64,000 bases of DNA from Rossellomorea aquimaris (GCF_001877785.1 NZ_MINN01000011.1:50468-114467), one strand, 5' to 3'. Positions 51,590 through 59,714 are shown, numbered from the stretch's first letter. The notes: generated by a model from the letters alone, not told the origin. Made by a program: numbers and translations.

Positions 51590-51700
51590 ACCAACGATTT
51601 TGGAGAGATATCAACGAGAATATTCAGTTACCAACGATTTTTAAGAGTTATCAACAAAAAATTCCCTTTACCAATGATTTTTCGTATTTATCAACAAAAC
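51590..51700 (-). repeat. 20-bp phased ACCAACGATTTT/TCAAC array (copy 3, most regular)
   Basis: CAAC (one CAAT) occurs at 51592, 51612, 51632, 51652, 51672 and 51692: exactly 20 bp apart in six consecutive units. Alternate units read TTACCAACGATTTTT and GATATCAACGAGAA or TTATCAACAAAA, giving a 40-bp higher-order period. Degenerate units extend to about 51550. Convergent intergenic region between yhcT and the WrbA-like gene; no ORF. Confidence 0.85.
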
Positions 51701-51732
51701 CGACACCTTTGACGCAATATAGTACAGACGGC

Positions 51733-51769
51733 AAAAAAGCACCTCGACTGCTGCCAGCCGGGTGCTTTT
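51733..51769 (-). terminator. Terminator of the WrbA-like gene
   Basis: AAAAGCACC / GGTGCTTTT with about 17 bases between; T run on the minus strand. Confidence 0.75.
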
Positions 51770-51777
51770 CATTTTTC

Positions 51778-52392
51778 TTACTTCAATCCGTTCATAATCG
51801 CTTCCGCTACTTGGATGGTACGGCGTGTCTGGTGTTTTACGGCAGGTTCGACGCTCTCGACCATATTGCCTTCCTGATCAACCGTTACACTTGTTCCGTA
51901 AGGGTTGCCTCCTGTAGCAAATGATGACTCATCTGTATAACCCGGTGCTGCAATAATCGCACCCCAGTGCATCATTGTTGTATAAAGGGCTAGAACCGTC
52001 TGCTCCTGGCCGCCGTGTGAGTTGCTTGCTGAAGAGGTCGCACTGACGACTTTGTTTGCCAGCTTTCCTTGGAACCAAAGGCCGCCTGTTGTATCCAGGA
52101 AAGATTTCACCTGGGACGGGACATTGCCGAATCGGGTAGGTACATTGAAAAGAAATGCATCTGCCCATTCCAGATCATCAAGAGTTACTGTCGGCACAGT
52201 GTCTTTCGTTTCGTTGTAGTGTTTTTCCCATGCTGGATTCGAAGCGATCGCCGCCTCGGGTGCTGTCTCTTCAAAGCGAAGTAATTTTACTTCTGCTCCC
52301 GCTTCCTTCGCAGCTTCTTCAGCCCATTTCGCCATTTGATAGTTCGTCCCTGTTGAACTGTAGTACATGATTGCTAATTTTACATTTGACAT
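51778..52392 (-). CDS. WrbA-type NAD(P)H:quinone oxidoreductase
   Basis: 204 residues of a flavodoxin-like enzyme. FMN loop YYSSTGTNYQMAKW, second loop PTRFGNVPSQVKSFLDTTGGLW and third loop SSASNSHGGQEQTVL. WrbA proteins reduce quinones by two electrons and protect against quinone stress. Start ATG 52392 after AAGGAGAGATTTCGAGT. Several ATCTC/GAGAT repeats lie upstream and fit a MarR-type quinone-responsive repressor. Confidence 0.85.
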   Translation of the reverse strand: MSNVKLAIMYYSSTGTNYQMAKWAEEAAKEAGAEVKLLRFEETAPEAAIASNPAWEKHYNETKDTVPTVTLDDLEWADAFLFNVPTRFGNVPSQVKSFLDTTGGLWFQGKLANKVVSATSSASNSHGGQEQTVLALYTTMMHWGAIIAAPGYTDESSFATGGNPYGTSVTVDQEGNMVESVEPAVKHQTRRTIQVAEAIMNGLK

Positions 52393-52514
52393 ACTCGAAA
52401 TCTCTCCTTTTAACAAAGATATTTGTTAAGGTCATACTAAAAATTTCCTATTTACTGTCTTCCCAATGAAATCATAAATAAAACGTTTTAAATTACTTCA
52501 AGTTAATAAATCTT

Positions 52515-52600
52515 TAATTTGAGATATCGAACAAAAAAACATCGCGAAATATCTCAGTGATATTTATTTTGATTTCGAGATAATTGTATATTACTTTGAT
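52515..52600. promoter_or_regulatory. Cluster of GAGATA/TATCTC half sites before the WrbA-like gene
   Basis: TTGAGATATCGAA at about 52520, CGAAATATCTCAG near 52553 and ATTTCGAGATAAT near 52575. GAGATAT and ATATCTC form a long-spaced dyad, and CGAGATA/TATCTCG-type halves resemble the operator of MhqR-like MarR regulators. Inference from motif similarity. Confidence 0.4.
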
Positions 52601-52633
52601 CTCCCCTGTCAACACACAAATGAAAATAGTCAG

Positions 52634-52669
52634 AAAAATGGCCCGTCTCCACATAAGCGGGGACGGGCC
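52634..52669 (-). terminator. Terminator of the YvgN-like gene
   Basis: GGCCCGTC / GACGGGCC long hairpin, then ATTTTTC on the minus strand. Confidence 0.75.
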
Positions 52670-52675
52670 TTCTTA

Positions 52676-53506
52676 TTAGAAATCGAAATTGTCCGGGTCC
52701 GGACCGAAACGTTCATTTTGATTCAAGTCATTGATTTTATTCATTTCATCTGATGAAATTTCAAAATTGAATATATCAGCGTTTTCTTTGATCCGGCTTG
52801 CATGTACCGATTTAGGGATGATCACGACATGGTTTTGAAGATGCCAGCGCAGGATGACCTGTGCGGAAGACTTTCCGTGCTTTTCAGCGATTTGCTTCAA
52901 AGCCGGTTCATTAAGCACTCTGCCTTGAGCAATCGGAGACCATGCTTCCACCGCGATTTTCTCTTCCTGACAGAAAGCTTTGAGTTGTTCCTGACTTAAA
53001 CGCGGATGGCATTCGATCTGGTTGATCACAGGTTTTTCATTGCTGCTGCTCATCAGATCTTCAAGATGATGCTGATGGAAGTTGCTCACTCCGATTGATT
53101 TTACAAGTCCTTCGCTGTAAAGTCTTTCGAGTGCTTTCCACGTATCCTTGTATTTCCCTTCAACCGGCCAGTGGATCAAATACAGATCCATATAGTCCAT
53201 ATCCAGTTTCTTCAGGCTGGTTTCGAATGCTTTCAATGTTGTATCGTACCCTTGATCACTGTTCCAGACCTTTGAAGTGATGAATAGATCTTTTCGGTCG
53301 GCACCGCTTTCTTTTACACCTTGACCGACACTCTCTTCATTCCCGTAAACAGCTGCCGTATCGACTGAAAGATACCCTGTTTCAATAGCAGACTTGACCG
53401 CCTGGACAGTTTCACTTGGATCTTTCATTTGATACACTCCAAGTCCAACGTATGGAATTTCGATTCCATTATGTAATATTTTTTTACTTTGCAGATTTTT
53501 CAGCAT
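52676..53506 (-). CDS. YvgN/YtbE-like aldo/keto reductase
   Basis: 276 residues, the length of B. subtilis YvgN. Catalytic tetrad in SVDTAAVYGNEESVG (Asp and Tyr), FITSKVWNSDQGY (Lys) and YLIHWPVEGKYKDTW (His); NADP-binding C-terminus IIPKSVHASRIKENADIF. YvgN and YtbE reduce glyoxal and methylglyoxal with NADPH. The identity of N-terminus HNGIEIPYVGLGVYQM fits this group. Start at 53506 after GGAGGGATGCACT. The helD gene next to it is also near yvgN in B. subtilis. Confidence 0.8.
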   Translation of the reverse strand: MLKNLQSKKILHNGIEIPYVGLGVYQMKDPSETVQAVKSAIETGYLSVDTAAVYGNEESVGQGVKESGADRKDLFITSKVWNSDQGYDTTLKAFETSLKKLDMDYMDLYLIHWPVEGKYKDTWKALERLYSEGLVKSIGVSNFHQHHLEDLMSSSNEKPVINQIECHPRLSQEQLKAFCQEEKIAVEAWSPIAQGRVLNEPALKQIAEKHGKSSAQVILRWHLQNHVVIIPKSVHASRIKENADIFNFEISSDEMNKINDLNQNERFGPDPDNFDF

Positions 53507-53597
53507 AGTGCATCCCTCCTTTCTATATTTTACAAAATCCATTGGGAAAAACGCGAATATTATGATTACCCCTTCCATTTTTCAGCTAATCCTCCCC

Positions 53598-53645
53598 ATA
53601 TAAAAAAGCCCTTCCCAAAGTGTATAAAGCACCTGGGGAAAAGGC
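53598..53645 (-). terminator. Terminator of helD
   Basis: GGCCTTTTCCCCAGGTGC region pairs with TTTGGGAAGGGC; T6 on the minus strand. Confidence 0.7.
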
Positions 53646-53654
53646 CGTCATCCC

Positions 53655-55925
53655 TTATCGGTTGATGAATTGATCCATCGATTTCCCTATGAAGGAAAGT
53701 CTGTGGAGGGGGCGTGTCATGGCGACGTATTGAAGCTTGATATCCAGTTCATTCACACTGCTGAATACTTCATCGATGACCGTGATCATAACGACATCGA
53801 ATTCCAGTCCCTTTGATAAATAAGAAGGAACGACCACGATCCTGTCCTTTGGAATCGATTCCTGCTCTTCCAATAGCTTCATTTTCCCCGGCATTTTGTC
53901 ATCGAGGGTTTTGTAGATCTGCCTGCAGTCTTTCATGCTCTTCCCGATGACTGCAAACGTTTGGAACCCTTCTTCCTTCCCCAGGGACACAATGCCGCCG
54001 ATGATCTCAGCAAGCTCATCCTTCTCTTCATAAATGAATGAGCGGGGAGCATCCCCGTGTCTGACAACCGGATTCACCTTTGGGAACTCATTAGGAAGCA
54101 GGCTCAACAGCTTATTCGCTTCTTCCATTATTTCGATGGTGGTCCGATAGCTTTTTTGAAGTTCCGTATAAGTGGCTCTCGGAAACACTTCCTTGAATAC
54201 GGGGTCCCAGGCCTGCAGGCCCCTGTAGGAATGGATTCCCTGTGCGAGATCTCCCACAAGGGTGAACATATCGGTCTCCAGTGCCCTTTTCAGTGCATAC
54301 AGCTGCATATAACTGTAATCCTGTGCTTCGTCGATCACTATGTTTTTGGCCTTATAGAACTTATCGATCCCGAACAAGTGGGTCTGCAAGTACATAAGGG
54401 GAGCCAGATCCTCCACTTCGTATTTTTTCTTCATTAAAAGGCTCATCGTATAGAAGCACAAATCCTCCGCCTGTTGCATATCCAGCTCTCCCCGGGAGTA
54501 TTCAACCAGCCGTTCAGGATCTGAAAACAGCTCGGAATAATACTGCTCCAGATTCTTCTTTTCAAATTGTTTCATGTATTGTGTAACGCTTGTTCTTACA
54601 GCCTTCTTCACTTCTTCAAGCCGCTCAGCTTTTTTATCCAGTGCCTTCGATATATATTCCTTGCGGTTTCCGGCACCTGCCCGCTGATAGAGTGCTTTCT
54701 CGATCTTCTCGTCGAAAAAAGTCTCGACCTTCTCGACCATTTGTTTCTTATTTGATCGCACATAGCCCTGCAGCAGGGATTTCAGCTTCTCAACCCGGCG
54801 GTAAATCGGCATATATGTGTACTCTTCTTTAAGAAGATGGGTGAACTTCTTTGCTGAGTAAAGTTTATATTTATCTACATAGAAATCCTGGGATGGATAA
54901 AATCGTTTCTCGATTTCTTCAATATAGGTATCCAGGATCTTTCTGAATGACTTTGAACCCTTGAATCCTGAGATCCACGAAGCTTTTTTGACCTCGGCTT
55001 CATGATTTCTCTCAATCAGCCTGATCAACTTGTCATCCTCGACAAGCTTCAATTTCTTTTCAAGGCAGGTCATCACATAATCGGAAAAGGTCGTCTGCCT
55101 CACTTTTTCAACTCCAAGCTCCGGCAGGGCTTCCGATATGTAATCGATGAACAGATTACTCGGTGCAAGGATCATCAGCTGCCTTGGGTCGAATTGCTGC
55201 TTGTAGTTATAGATGAAGTATGAGATCCGGTGAAGGGCAATCGTCGTTTTCCCGCTGCCTGCCGCGCCCTGAACGATGATCGGCCTGTTCAGATCAGCCC
55301 GGATGATCCGGTTCTGTTCTTCCTGGATGGTGGAAATGATTTCGGTCAGCCGGTTGCTTGAACTCTTTGCCAATGAATCTTGCAGGAGTTCGTCGGTTGT
55401 AGTCAGGTCGATGTCCCTGATTTCTTCAAGCCGGCCATCTTCAATCATATACTGGCGCTTTAAGGAGAGGTCACCCTCGTACGTTTCTCCCTCCGCCTCA
55501 TATGAGACACCGCCGATCCGTCCCTCGTAGTAGAGATTCGCGATCGGGGAACGCCAGTCAACAATGATTTGTTCCTGGTTTTCACGCTGGTACAGGGAAG
55601 TCTTTCCAATGTAATGCTTTTCCGTCCTGCCCGACCCGTCGGTTTTAAAATCGATCCGGGCAAAATACGGCTTGTTCTTCGCTTTAAGGAGGGATTCCAG
55701 TTCTTCTTTGGACATTTCAAAAAAGCTCGAGTTGGTGAGAATGTCGATATAGGCCGCACTGGATTCCCCCCAGTCAACATCCCCGAAGGCTTTCTCCATA
55801 TTCTCTTTGTACTTCTCTTTGCTTGACTGCGATGTTTCAATCACCACGTCAATATACCTTTTTGTAAATTCAAGTCGTTCTGATTCATTGGAAAAATCGG
55901 GGTGCAGTGCTGATTCCTTCGTCAT
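53655..55925 (-). CDS. helD: HelD, RNA polymerase-associated UvrD-like ATPase
   Basis: 756 residues (B. subtilis HelD/YvgS 774). A long N-terminal coiled-coil-like arm is followed by a superfamily 1 helicase core: Walker A GAAGSGKTTIALHR near residue 225, Walker B IVIDEAQDYS near 540, then TELQKSYRTT and a C-terminal QYVAMTRPLHRL motif. HelD binds RNA polymerase, uses ATP to release it from stalled or terminated complexes, and recycles it. RBS AAAGGAGAAAGTT. Confidence 0.9.
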   Translation of the reverse strand: MTKESALHPDFSNESERLEFTKRYIDVVIETSQSSKEKYKENMEKAFGDVDWGESSAAYIDILTNSSFFEMSKEELESLLKAKNKPYFARIDFKTDGSGRTEKHYIGKTSLYQRENQEQIIVDWRSPIANLYYEGRIGGVSYEAEGETYEGDLSLKRQYMIEDGRLEEIRDIDLTTTDELLQDSLAKSSSNRLTEIISTIQEEQNRIIRADLNRPIIVQGAAGSGKTTIALHRISYFIYNYKQQFDPRQLMILAPSNLFIDYISEALPELGVEKVRQTTFSDYVMTCLEKKLKLVEDDKLIRLIERNHEAEVKKASWISGFKGSKSFRKILDTYIEEIEKRFYPSQDFYVDKYKLYSAKKFTHLLKEEYTYMPIYRRVEKLKSLLQGYVRSNKKQMVEKVETFFDEKIEKALYQRAGAGNRKEYISKALDKKAERLEEVKKAVRTSVTQYMKQFEKKNLEQYYSELFSDPERLVEYSRGELDMQQAEDLCFYTMSLLMKKKYEVEDLAPLMYLQTHLFGIDKFYKAKNIVIDEAQDYSYMQLYALKRALETDMFTLVGDLAQGIHSYRGLQAWDPVFKEVFPRATYTELQKSYRTTIEIMEEANKLLSLLPNEFPKVNPVVRHGDAPRSFIYEEKDELAEIIGGIVSLGKEEGFQTFAVIGKSMKDCRQIYKTLDDKMPGKMKLLEEQESIPKDRIVVVPSYLSKGLEFDVVMITVIDEVFSSVNELDIKLQYVAMTRPLHRLSFIGKSMDQFINR

Positions 55926-56105
55926 AACTTTCTCCTTTCAAAAGTGGTTTTGCGCAATGGAGAAAAAAACGTCTTAATCAAACCGCCGGGGTAACGACTC
56001 CCGTGCAGTCTAACACGTTCAATGAGACACATCGAAATCTGTAAAAATTATGTAGGCGTTTGGGAGCAGAAATATATATTATCAGATAAATGGGAAAGTT
56101 TCAAT

Positions 56106-56262
56106 AAGAAAAGCGGAAGGGCTTTGATTAGAGGCGGAGGGCATATGACGAACCGGCCAGGAAGGCGTTCTTTGTCTTCCTGGCCGGTTTGGCTTATGAC
56201 ATGTGAGGCGGCTCGGTCAGAGGCGGAGGGCGCGGGACGGCAGCTTGCAGGGGATCCGCTGG
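56106..56262 (+). repeat. MITE-like repeat, copy E (core only)
   Basis: AAGAAAAGCGGAAGGGCTTT, then CCGGCCAGGAAGGCG / TGTCTTCCTGGCCGG hairpin and CTTATGACATGTG, as in the core of B and D. Arms are absent or replaced by GGGCGCGGGACGGCAG. It lies in the helD upstream region. Confidence 0.75.
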
Positions 56263-56339
56263 AATATTCGATTTCTTTATTAAAGATTAGCACCCTGGTG
56301 TTGAACAAGGAGAGCCGGTTCCCTGAAGTTTGAAAATAA

Positions 56340-56530
56340 GGGGAAGAATTCCGTTTAAATCGGAAAATGCCGCTATTTCACGGATAATAGCCGGAGTTTT
56401 TCCGCTTATATTAAAATAGCCGTTAAATATGGTTACATATTGAGCAGTTAAGCGGAATTTCTACTTTTATTTCAGCATCTTAATCCTCTTCCAGCTGCCT
56501 TAGACGGAAATTCTCCGCTTATAAATACCG
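56340..56530 (+). repeat. Degenerate CCG/CGGAA intergenic array
   Basis: CCG or CGG with A+T-rich spacers recurs near 56351, 56361, 56371, 56381, 56391, 56402, 56420, 56452 and further to 56520, a period near 10 and 20 bp. Units read TTCCG, CGGAAAATG, CCGCTATTT, CGGATAAT, CCGCTTATA. Together these are alternating forms of a GCGGAAAT/ATTTCCGC motif. Fills most of the helD to ATP-grasp gap. Confidence 0.55.
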
Positions 56531-56589
56531 CCAAAATGGGATCATCTAAGCAGTATGCTTCATTGGTCATTGAAAACCTTGATATATCA

Positions 56590-56640
56590 ACAAAAATAAG
56601 CAGTCCAATTCAGTTGCGAATTGCACTGCTAATTTACGGC
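56590..56640 (-). terminator. Terminator of the RimK-like ATP-grasp gene
   Basis: AGCAGTGCAATTC pairs with GAATTGGACTGCT across GCAACT; TATTTTT follows on the minus strand. Confidence 0.75.
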
Positions 56641-56650
56641 AACTCTATCA

Positions 56651-57583
56651 TCAAACCTTATCCAGCTCACGGCCAAGATACTTCGCCAGCTCCAGCATCC
56701 CGTACTGACCAGCCGCCGCTTCTGCATCTTTGTTATAATTCGTGTTGGTGTTTACATCATATGTGTAAATTACACCCGCGGCGTCCTTTATGAATTCTAT
56801 TCCGGCAATGTCAATCCTGTTATCACGGAGAAAAGCTTGATACTCTTCAATGATAGCTTCATCGAATCCTTCGATCACCTGGAACTTCGGTACCTCTTCC
56901 TGCTCCCCGGCAGGGCAGAACAGGTCTTCGATCTGGCAGGCATCCGCCGGGCACAGTTCGAAGCCTTCGGATGTGTCCACCCTTACAGCGTATAGAAAAT
57001 TCCCTCCGATAAATTCGCATCGGGTGATGGAAGAATCGGGTGATTGGATATATTCCTGAATCAAGGTGGTACCGTCCAATGGTTCTTCAAATGAGTCACT
57101 GTAGACGTATTCCTTCAACGATTCAATTGAATGGAATAACTGTACTCCCAGACCCTTTCCTGCACGGTTATGTTTTGTGATGAAAGATGGTTTGTCCAAT
57201 TTTTCGGCTGCCTGGATGATTTGGTCCTTCCCTACTGCCGCGATCGTTTTAGGCGTCCTGATTCCTGACGCATTCAAAGCCATATATTGATTCACTTTAC
57301 TGACTTCCATACGGAGTGCCCGCGTACCATTCAGAACTTTGCGGTCATGCCGCTCAAGCCAGGACAGGACACTTTCCGTCAGCTCCGGTGCATAACGGTG
57401 ATTACGGGTATGGGATGAAGCACTGATCCTGTTATAGAAAATCCCCTCAGGCGGTGCTTCCGTCAAGTCGACAGTTCCCTGATCAAGGAACCACTCTTCA
57501 TAGGGCAGATCCAGTTCATCTAAACGACCGGTCAAATGCCTGGTCCATTCACTGTTTTCATGAATCACATGAATTTTTTTCAA
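56651..57583 (-). CDS. RimK-like ATP-grasp ligase (TTG start)
   Basis: 310 residues. The ATP-grasp domain covers about residues 100-300: SFITKHNRAGKGLGVQLFHS (glycine-rich loop), TTLIQEYIQSPDSSITRCEF, AGIEFIKDAAG and the metal-binding VNTNTNYN at the end (E/D then N-x-N). Similar proteins join glutamate or other amino acids to proteins or peptides, or make peptide metabolites; the substrate is unknown. The start is TTG at 57583 with GAGGG eight bases upstream. A perfect dyad lies 39 bases upstream of the start. Confidence 0.75.
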   Translation of the reverse strand: MKKIHVIHENSEWTRHLTGRLDELDLPYEEWFLDQGTVDLTEAPPEGIFYNRISASSHTRNHRYAPELTESVLSWLERHDRKVLNGTRALRMEVSKVNQYMALNASGIRTPKTIAAVGKDQIIQAAEKLDKPSFITKHNRAGKGLGVQLFHSIESLKEYVYSDSFEEPLDGTTLIQEYIQSPDSSITRCEFIGGNFLYAVRVDTSEGFELCPADACQIEDLFCPAGEQEEVPKFQVIEGFDEAIIEEYQAFLRDNRIDIAGIEFIKDAAGVIYTYDVNTNTNYNKDAEAAAGQYGMLELAKYLGRELDKV

Positions 57584-57621
57584 AATGATTCCCTCTCTTT
57601 ATGATTCCGACTTAAATACAA

Positions 57622-57650
57622 AGTAATCCTACTATGAAAGTAGGATTACT
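57622..57650. promoter_or_regulatory. 29-bp perfect dyad between the ATP-grasp gene and mscL
   Basis: AGTAATCCTACT / AGTAGGATTACT, 12-bp arms with a five-base loop. In the minus direction only TTTGTATTT follows. It could end mscL transcription or be the operator of the ATP-grasp gene. Confidence 0.6.
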
Positions 57651-57664
57651 GTCAAAATCTTTGT

Positions 57665-58126
57665 TCATTTCTCATTTCTCTTGTTTTTGATTTGGATCTT
57701 CATCCCGCTTTTCGTGATGGGAGGCTGCAGGGGGGCCTTCAGCTGCAGGGGCTCATCCGTCCGCTCAATTTTCAGCAAGTCCCTTATTTCCTGAAGCACT
57801 TCCAGATTGGCCGTCTGCTTTACTTTGTATTGCTCCTCGCCTCCCCTTAGGCGGTTGAAGACTTTGATCATGAAGAAAATACTGGCAGCAACGAGGAGAA
57901 AATCGACTGTGGTTTGAATGAACTTTCCTATTTCGATCACCTCGGCTCTCACTCTCAAGTTTAGTCCTTCAAAATTCACGCCGCCAAATAAGATACCGAC
58001 AATCGGCATCATGATATCCTCCACCAGAGATTCCACAATCTTACCAAATGCCGCACCGATAATAACCGCTATAGCAAGGTCAAAAACATTTCCCCTGGAA
58101 ATGAACTGCTTGAATTCTCTTCACAT
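57665..58126 (-). pseudogene. mscL: MscL mechanosensitive channel gene with TGA at codon 2
   Basis: The product would be a large-conductance mechanosensitive channel: EFKQFISRGNVFDLAIAVII, GAAFGKIVESLVEDIMMPIVG, a second helix IQTTVDFLLVAASIFFMI and a C-terminal helix with EVLQEIRDLL. The natural start, ATG 58124-58126 behind GGTGAAGGGATG, is followed at 58121-58123 by TGA where MscL proteins have Trp (M-W-K-E-F). The rest of the frame is intact, so either one base changed (TGG to TGA), the base is a sequencing error, or an unusual start is used. The first normal downstream start is GTG 58036, which would lack helix 1. Confidence 0.75.
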
Positions 58127-58215
58127 CATCCCTTCACCTGCCGTTTCATTACTAAATCATATGGCAGAAATCAGGAAGGTATGAGGACATTTAATTTTTT
58201 CATCATTGCCTCTAA

Positions 58216-58243
58216 TAAAAAGGCCGATCCCAAAAGGACCGGC
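58216..58243 (-). terminator. Terminator of the 31-residue peptide gene
   Basis: GCCGGTCC / GGGATCGGC hairpin and T5 on the minus strand. Confidence 0.7.
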
Positions 58244-58260
58244 TCGGTTCATCAAATACG

Positions 58261-58356
58261 CTACATAATATACTTTCTTACAATCGCAAAAAGAAGGAAC
58301 AAGGCAACAACGAACATGACGATGACCAGGATTTTTTCCTCTTTATTACCAAGCAT
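58261..58356 (-). CDS. 31-residue membrane peptide
   Basis: Encodes MLGNKEEKILVIVMFVVALF and LLFAIVRKYIM with a typical single membrane helix and charged ends. GGAGGCGATTCGCA gives an ideal ribosome-binding site, and a terminator follows. Function unknown. Confidence 0.6.
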   Translation of the reverse strand: MLGNKEEKILVIVMFVVALFLLFAIVRKYIM

Positions 58357-58425
58357 TGCGAATCGCCTCCCTGCGGTATACCAAGTGTAATATAGTTTTC
58401 CCTCTGATTCAGCCAACAACACTTT

Positions 58426-59385
58426 TTACACTGATTTTCGTCCATACAATGTGGTTTCAAGGATGACCGGGGAAGAGGGACCTTCTTTTAAAAACAATTT
58501 GAATGCTTCCTCACCCAGCTGTCTGATGGGCACCTCAAAAGAAGTGATGTCGAATACTTCTGATATGGGATGATTGTCAAAGCTTAAAATTGCGAGATCC
58601 CCGGGTATGGAGAGGCCTCTCCTCCCTGCTTGAGATACGATACCTGCCGAAACTTGATCGCTCGTGACAATGAGGGCGGACGGCCTCTCATCCAGGGACT
58701 CCCACTGTCCCAAGACTTCCCTTCCGTCCTGAAGGCTGATGCAGTCATTGAAAATCCATCCGTCACGTATCTTGTACCCAGCCGCTTCAGCACCATCAAA
58801 AAATCCCCGTACCCTCTCTTCGCTATTTGTCCCGAACGTACGGTGAATACACAGCCCGATGTCCTTATGGCCTTTTGAATGGAGGTGATCCATTGCTGTT
58901 CGGATCGCTTCATAATGGTTGATGAACACTTTTTTCTCCGTACCGGAAAGGTTTTCACAGAAGACGACATTGGTCCCCTCCATGAATGGATCCAGTGCTT
59001 CGAGTGAATTCGCCCTGGATGCAAGTATGAGGCCATCCACCTCCTTCATCCGCAGGCGGTGAAATGCATCAAGTTCAGCCTCTTTTTCATAATCGGTCTG
59101 AAAAATCTTGAGATGATACCCGTGTTTCAATGCTTCTCCCGCAATCCCCTGCAGTACTTCACCAAAATACGGCAGGTTCAAAAAGGGAATCACCACCCCG
59201 ATGCAATATGTTTTCCCTTTTGATAAGTGGACGGCATTCGCATTCTTTATGTAGTTCAATTCTTCTACAGCGGCCAGAACCCTGCGTCTTTTTTCTTGGC
59301 GGACGTAAGGATGTTCATTCAAAACCCTCGAGACGGTTGAAACCGAGACACCGGCGAGACGGGCAATTTCACGGATATTAGTCAT
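58426..59385 (-). CDS. LacI/GalR-family repressor
   Basis: 319 residues. LacI-type helix-turn-helix at residues 1-50 (IREIARLAGVSVSTVSRVLNE, hinge helix HLSKGKT), then a periplasmic-binding-like sensor domain with VVIPFLNLPYFGEVLQGI, GLILASRA, HKDIGLCIH and ALIVTSDQVSAGI. Binds probably a sugar or related effector. The upstream dyad TGAAACGCGTTTCA suggests autoregulation and control of the divergent 42-residue protein gene. RBS AAAGGAGAATGGGTC. Confidence 0.85.
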   Translation of the reverse strand: MTNIREIARLAGVSVSTVSRVLNEHPYVRQEKRRRVLAAVEELNYIKNANAVHLSKGKTYCIGVVIPFLNLPYFGEVLQGIAGEALKHGYHLKIFQTDYEKEAELDAFHRLRMKEVDGLILASRANSLEALDPFMEGTNVVFCENLSGTEKKVFINHYEAIRTAMDHLHSKGHKDIGLCIHRTFGTNSEERVRGFFDGAEAAGYKIRDGWIFNDCISLQDGREVLGQWESLDERPSALIVTSDQVSAGIVSQAGRRGLSIPGDLAILSFDNHPISEVFDITSFEVPIRQLGEEAFKLFLKEGPSSPVILETTLYGRKSV

Positions 59386-59414
59386 GACCCATTCTCCTTT
59401 AAGACTTTTTCTCT

Positions 59415-59443
59415 TCTAAGCGCTTGCTCTGAAACGCGTTTCA
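59415..59443. promoter_or_regulatory. LacI-type operator and near-cre site
   Basis: TGAAACGCGTTTCA at 59430-59443 is a perfect 14-bp palindrome with a CGCG centre, as expected for a LacI-family operator. TCTAAGCGCTTGCT at 59415-59428 fits the cre consensus at all positions but one. Between the LacI gene and the small membrane protein gene. Confidence 0.6.
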
Positions 59444-59503
59444 CAGATTATAGTCAAGATAAGGTTAACCCATTCACAAAATGAACTGCAAGGAGGATGC
59501 GCT

Positions 59504-59632
59504 ATGCTGGGTATTTTTTATCTTCCCATTCTTTGTCTCATCATTATCGGAGGCAGCTGGCTGGCACTTGAGCCCATTGATTTCTTTACAAGCAAGGATG
59601 CAGATGACCCTTTTGATTCATTGTTTCATTAA
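59504..59632 (+). CDS. 42-residue membrane protein, divergent from the LacI gene
   Basis: Starts MLGIFYLPILCLIIIGGSWL (one membrane helix) and ends with an acidic tail DADDPFDSLFH. AAGGAGGATGCGCT before the ATG is an excellent ribosome-binding site. It is the only gene downstream of the candidate LacI operator on this side. Function unknown. Confidence 0.65.
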   Translation: MLGIFYLPILCLIIIGGSWLALEPIDFFTSKDADDPFDSLFH

Positions 59633-59714
59633 AATTGAAGTTTCTAACAAATAATAATCTTATGAAGCAACTTATTTTCTCGCAATGTGAAATGTGTAAT
59701 GAAATTCTCATCGC

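Noticed and set aside
51590..51700. CRISPR array
   Set aside because: Units are only 20 bp, degenerate, without constant repeats of 28 bp or more, without unique spacers of equal type and without cas genes.
51484..51924. Plus-strand ORF of 146 codons through the phased array
   Set aside because: It is an accident of the periodic repeat and of the antisense of the WrbA-like gene; no ribosome-binding site.
56022..56333. Overlapping ORFs of about 90-100 codons on both strands near helD
   Set aside because: Both cross MITE copy E and flanking intergenic DNA; no ribosome-binding site and no protein-like conservation features.
59430..59443. cre site for CcpA at the palindrome
   Set aside because: TGAAACGCGTTTCA has GC where cre has CG in the centre; it is better read as the operator of the adjacent LacI-type regulator.
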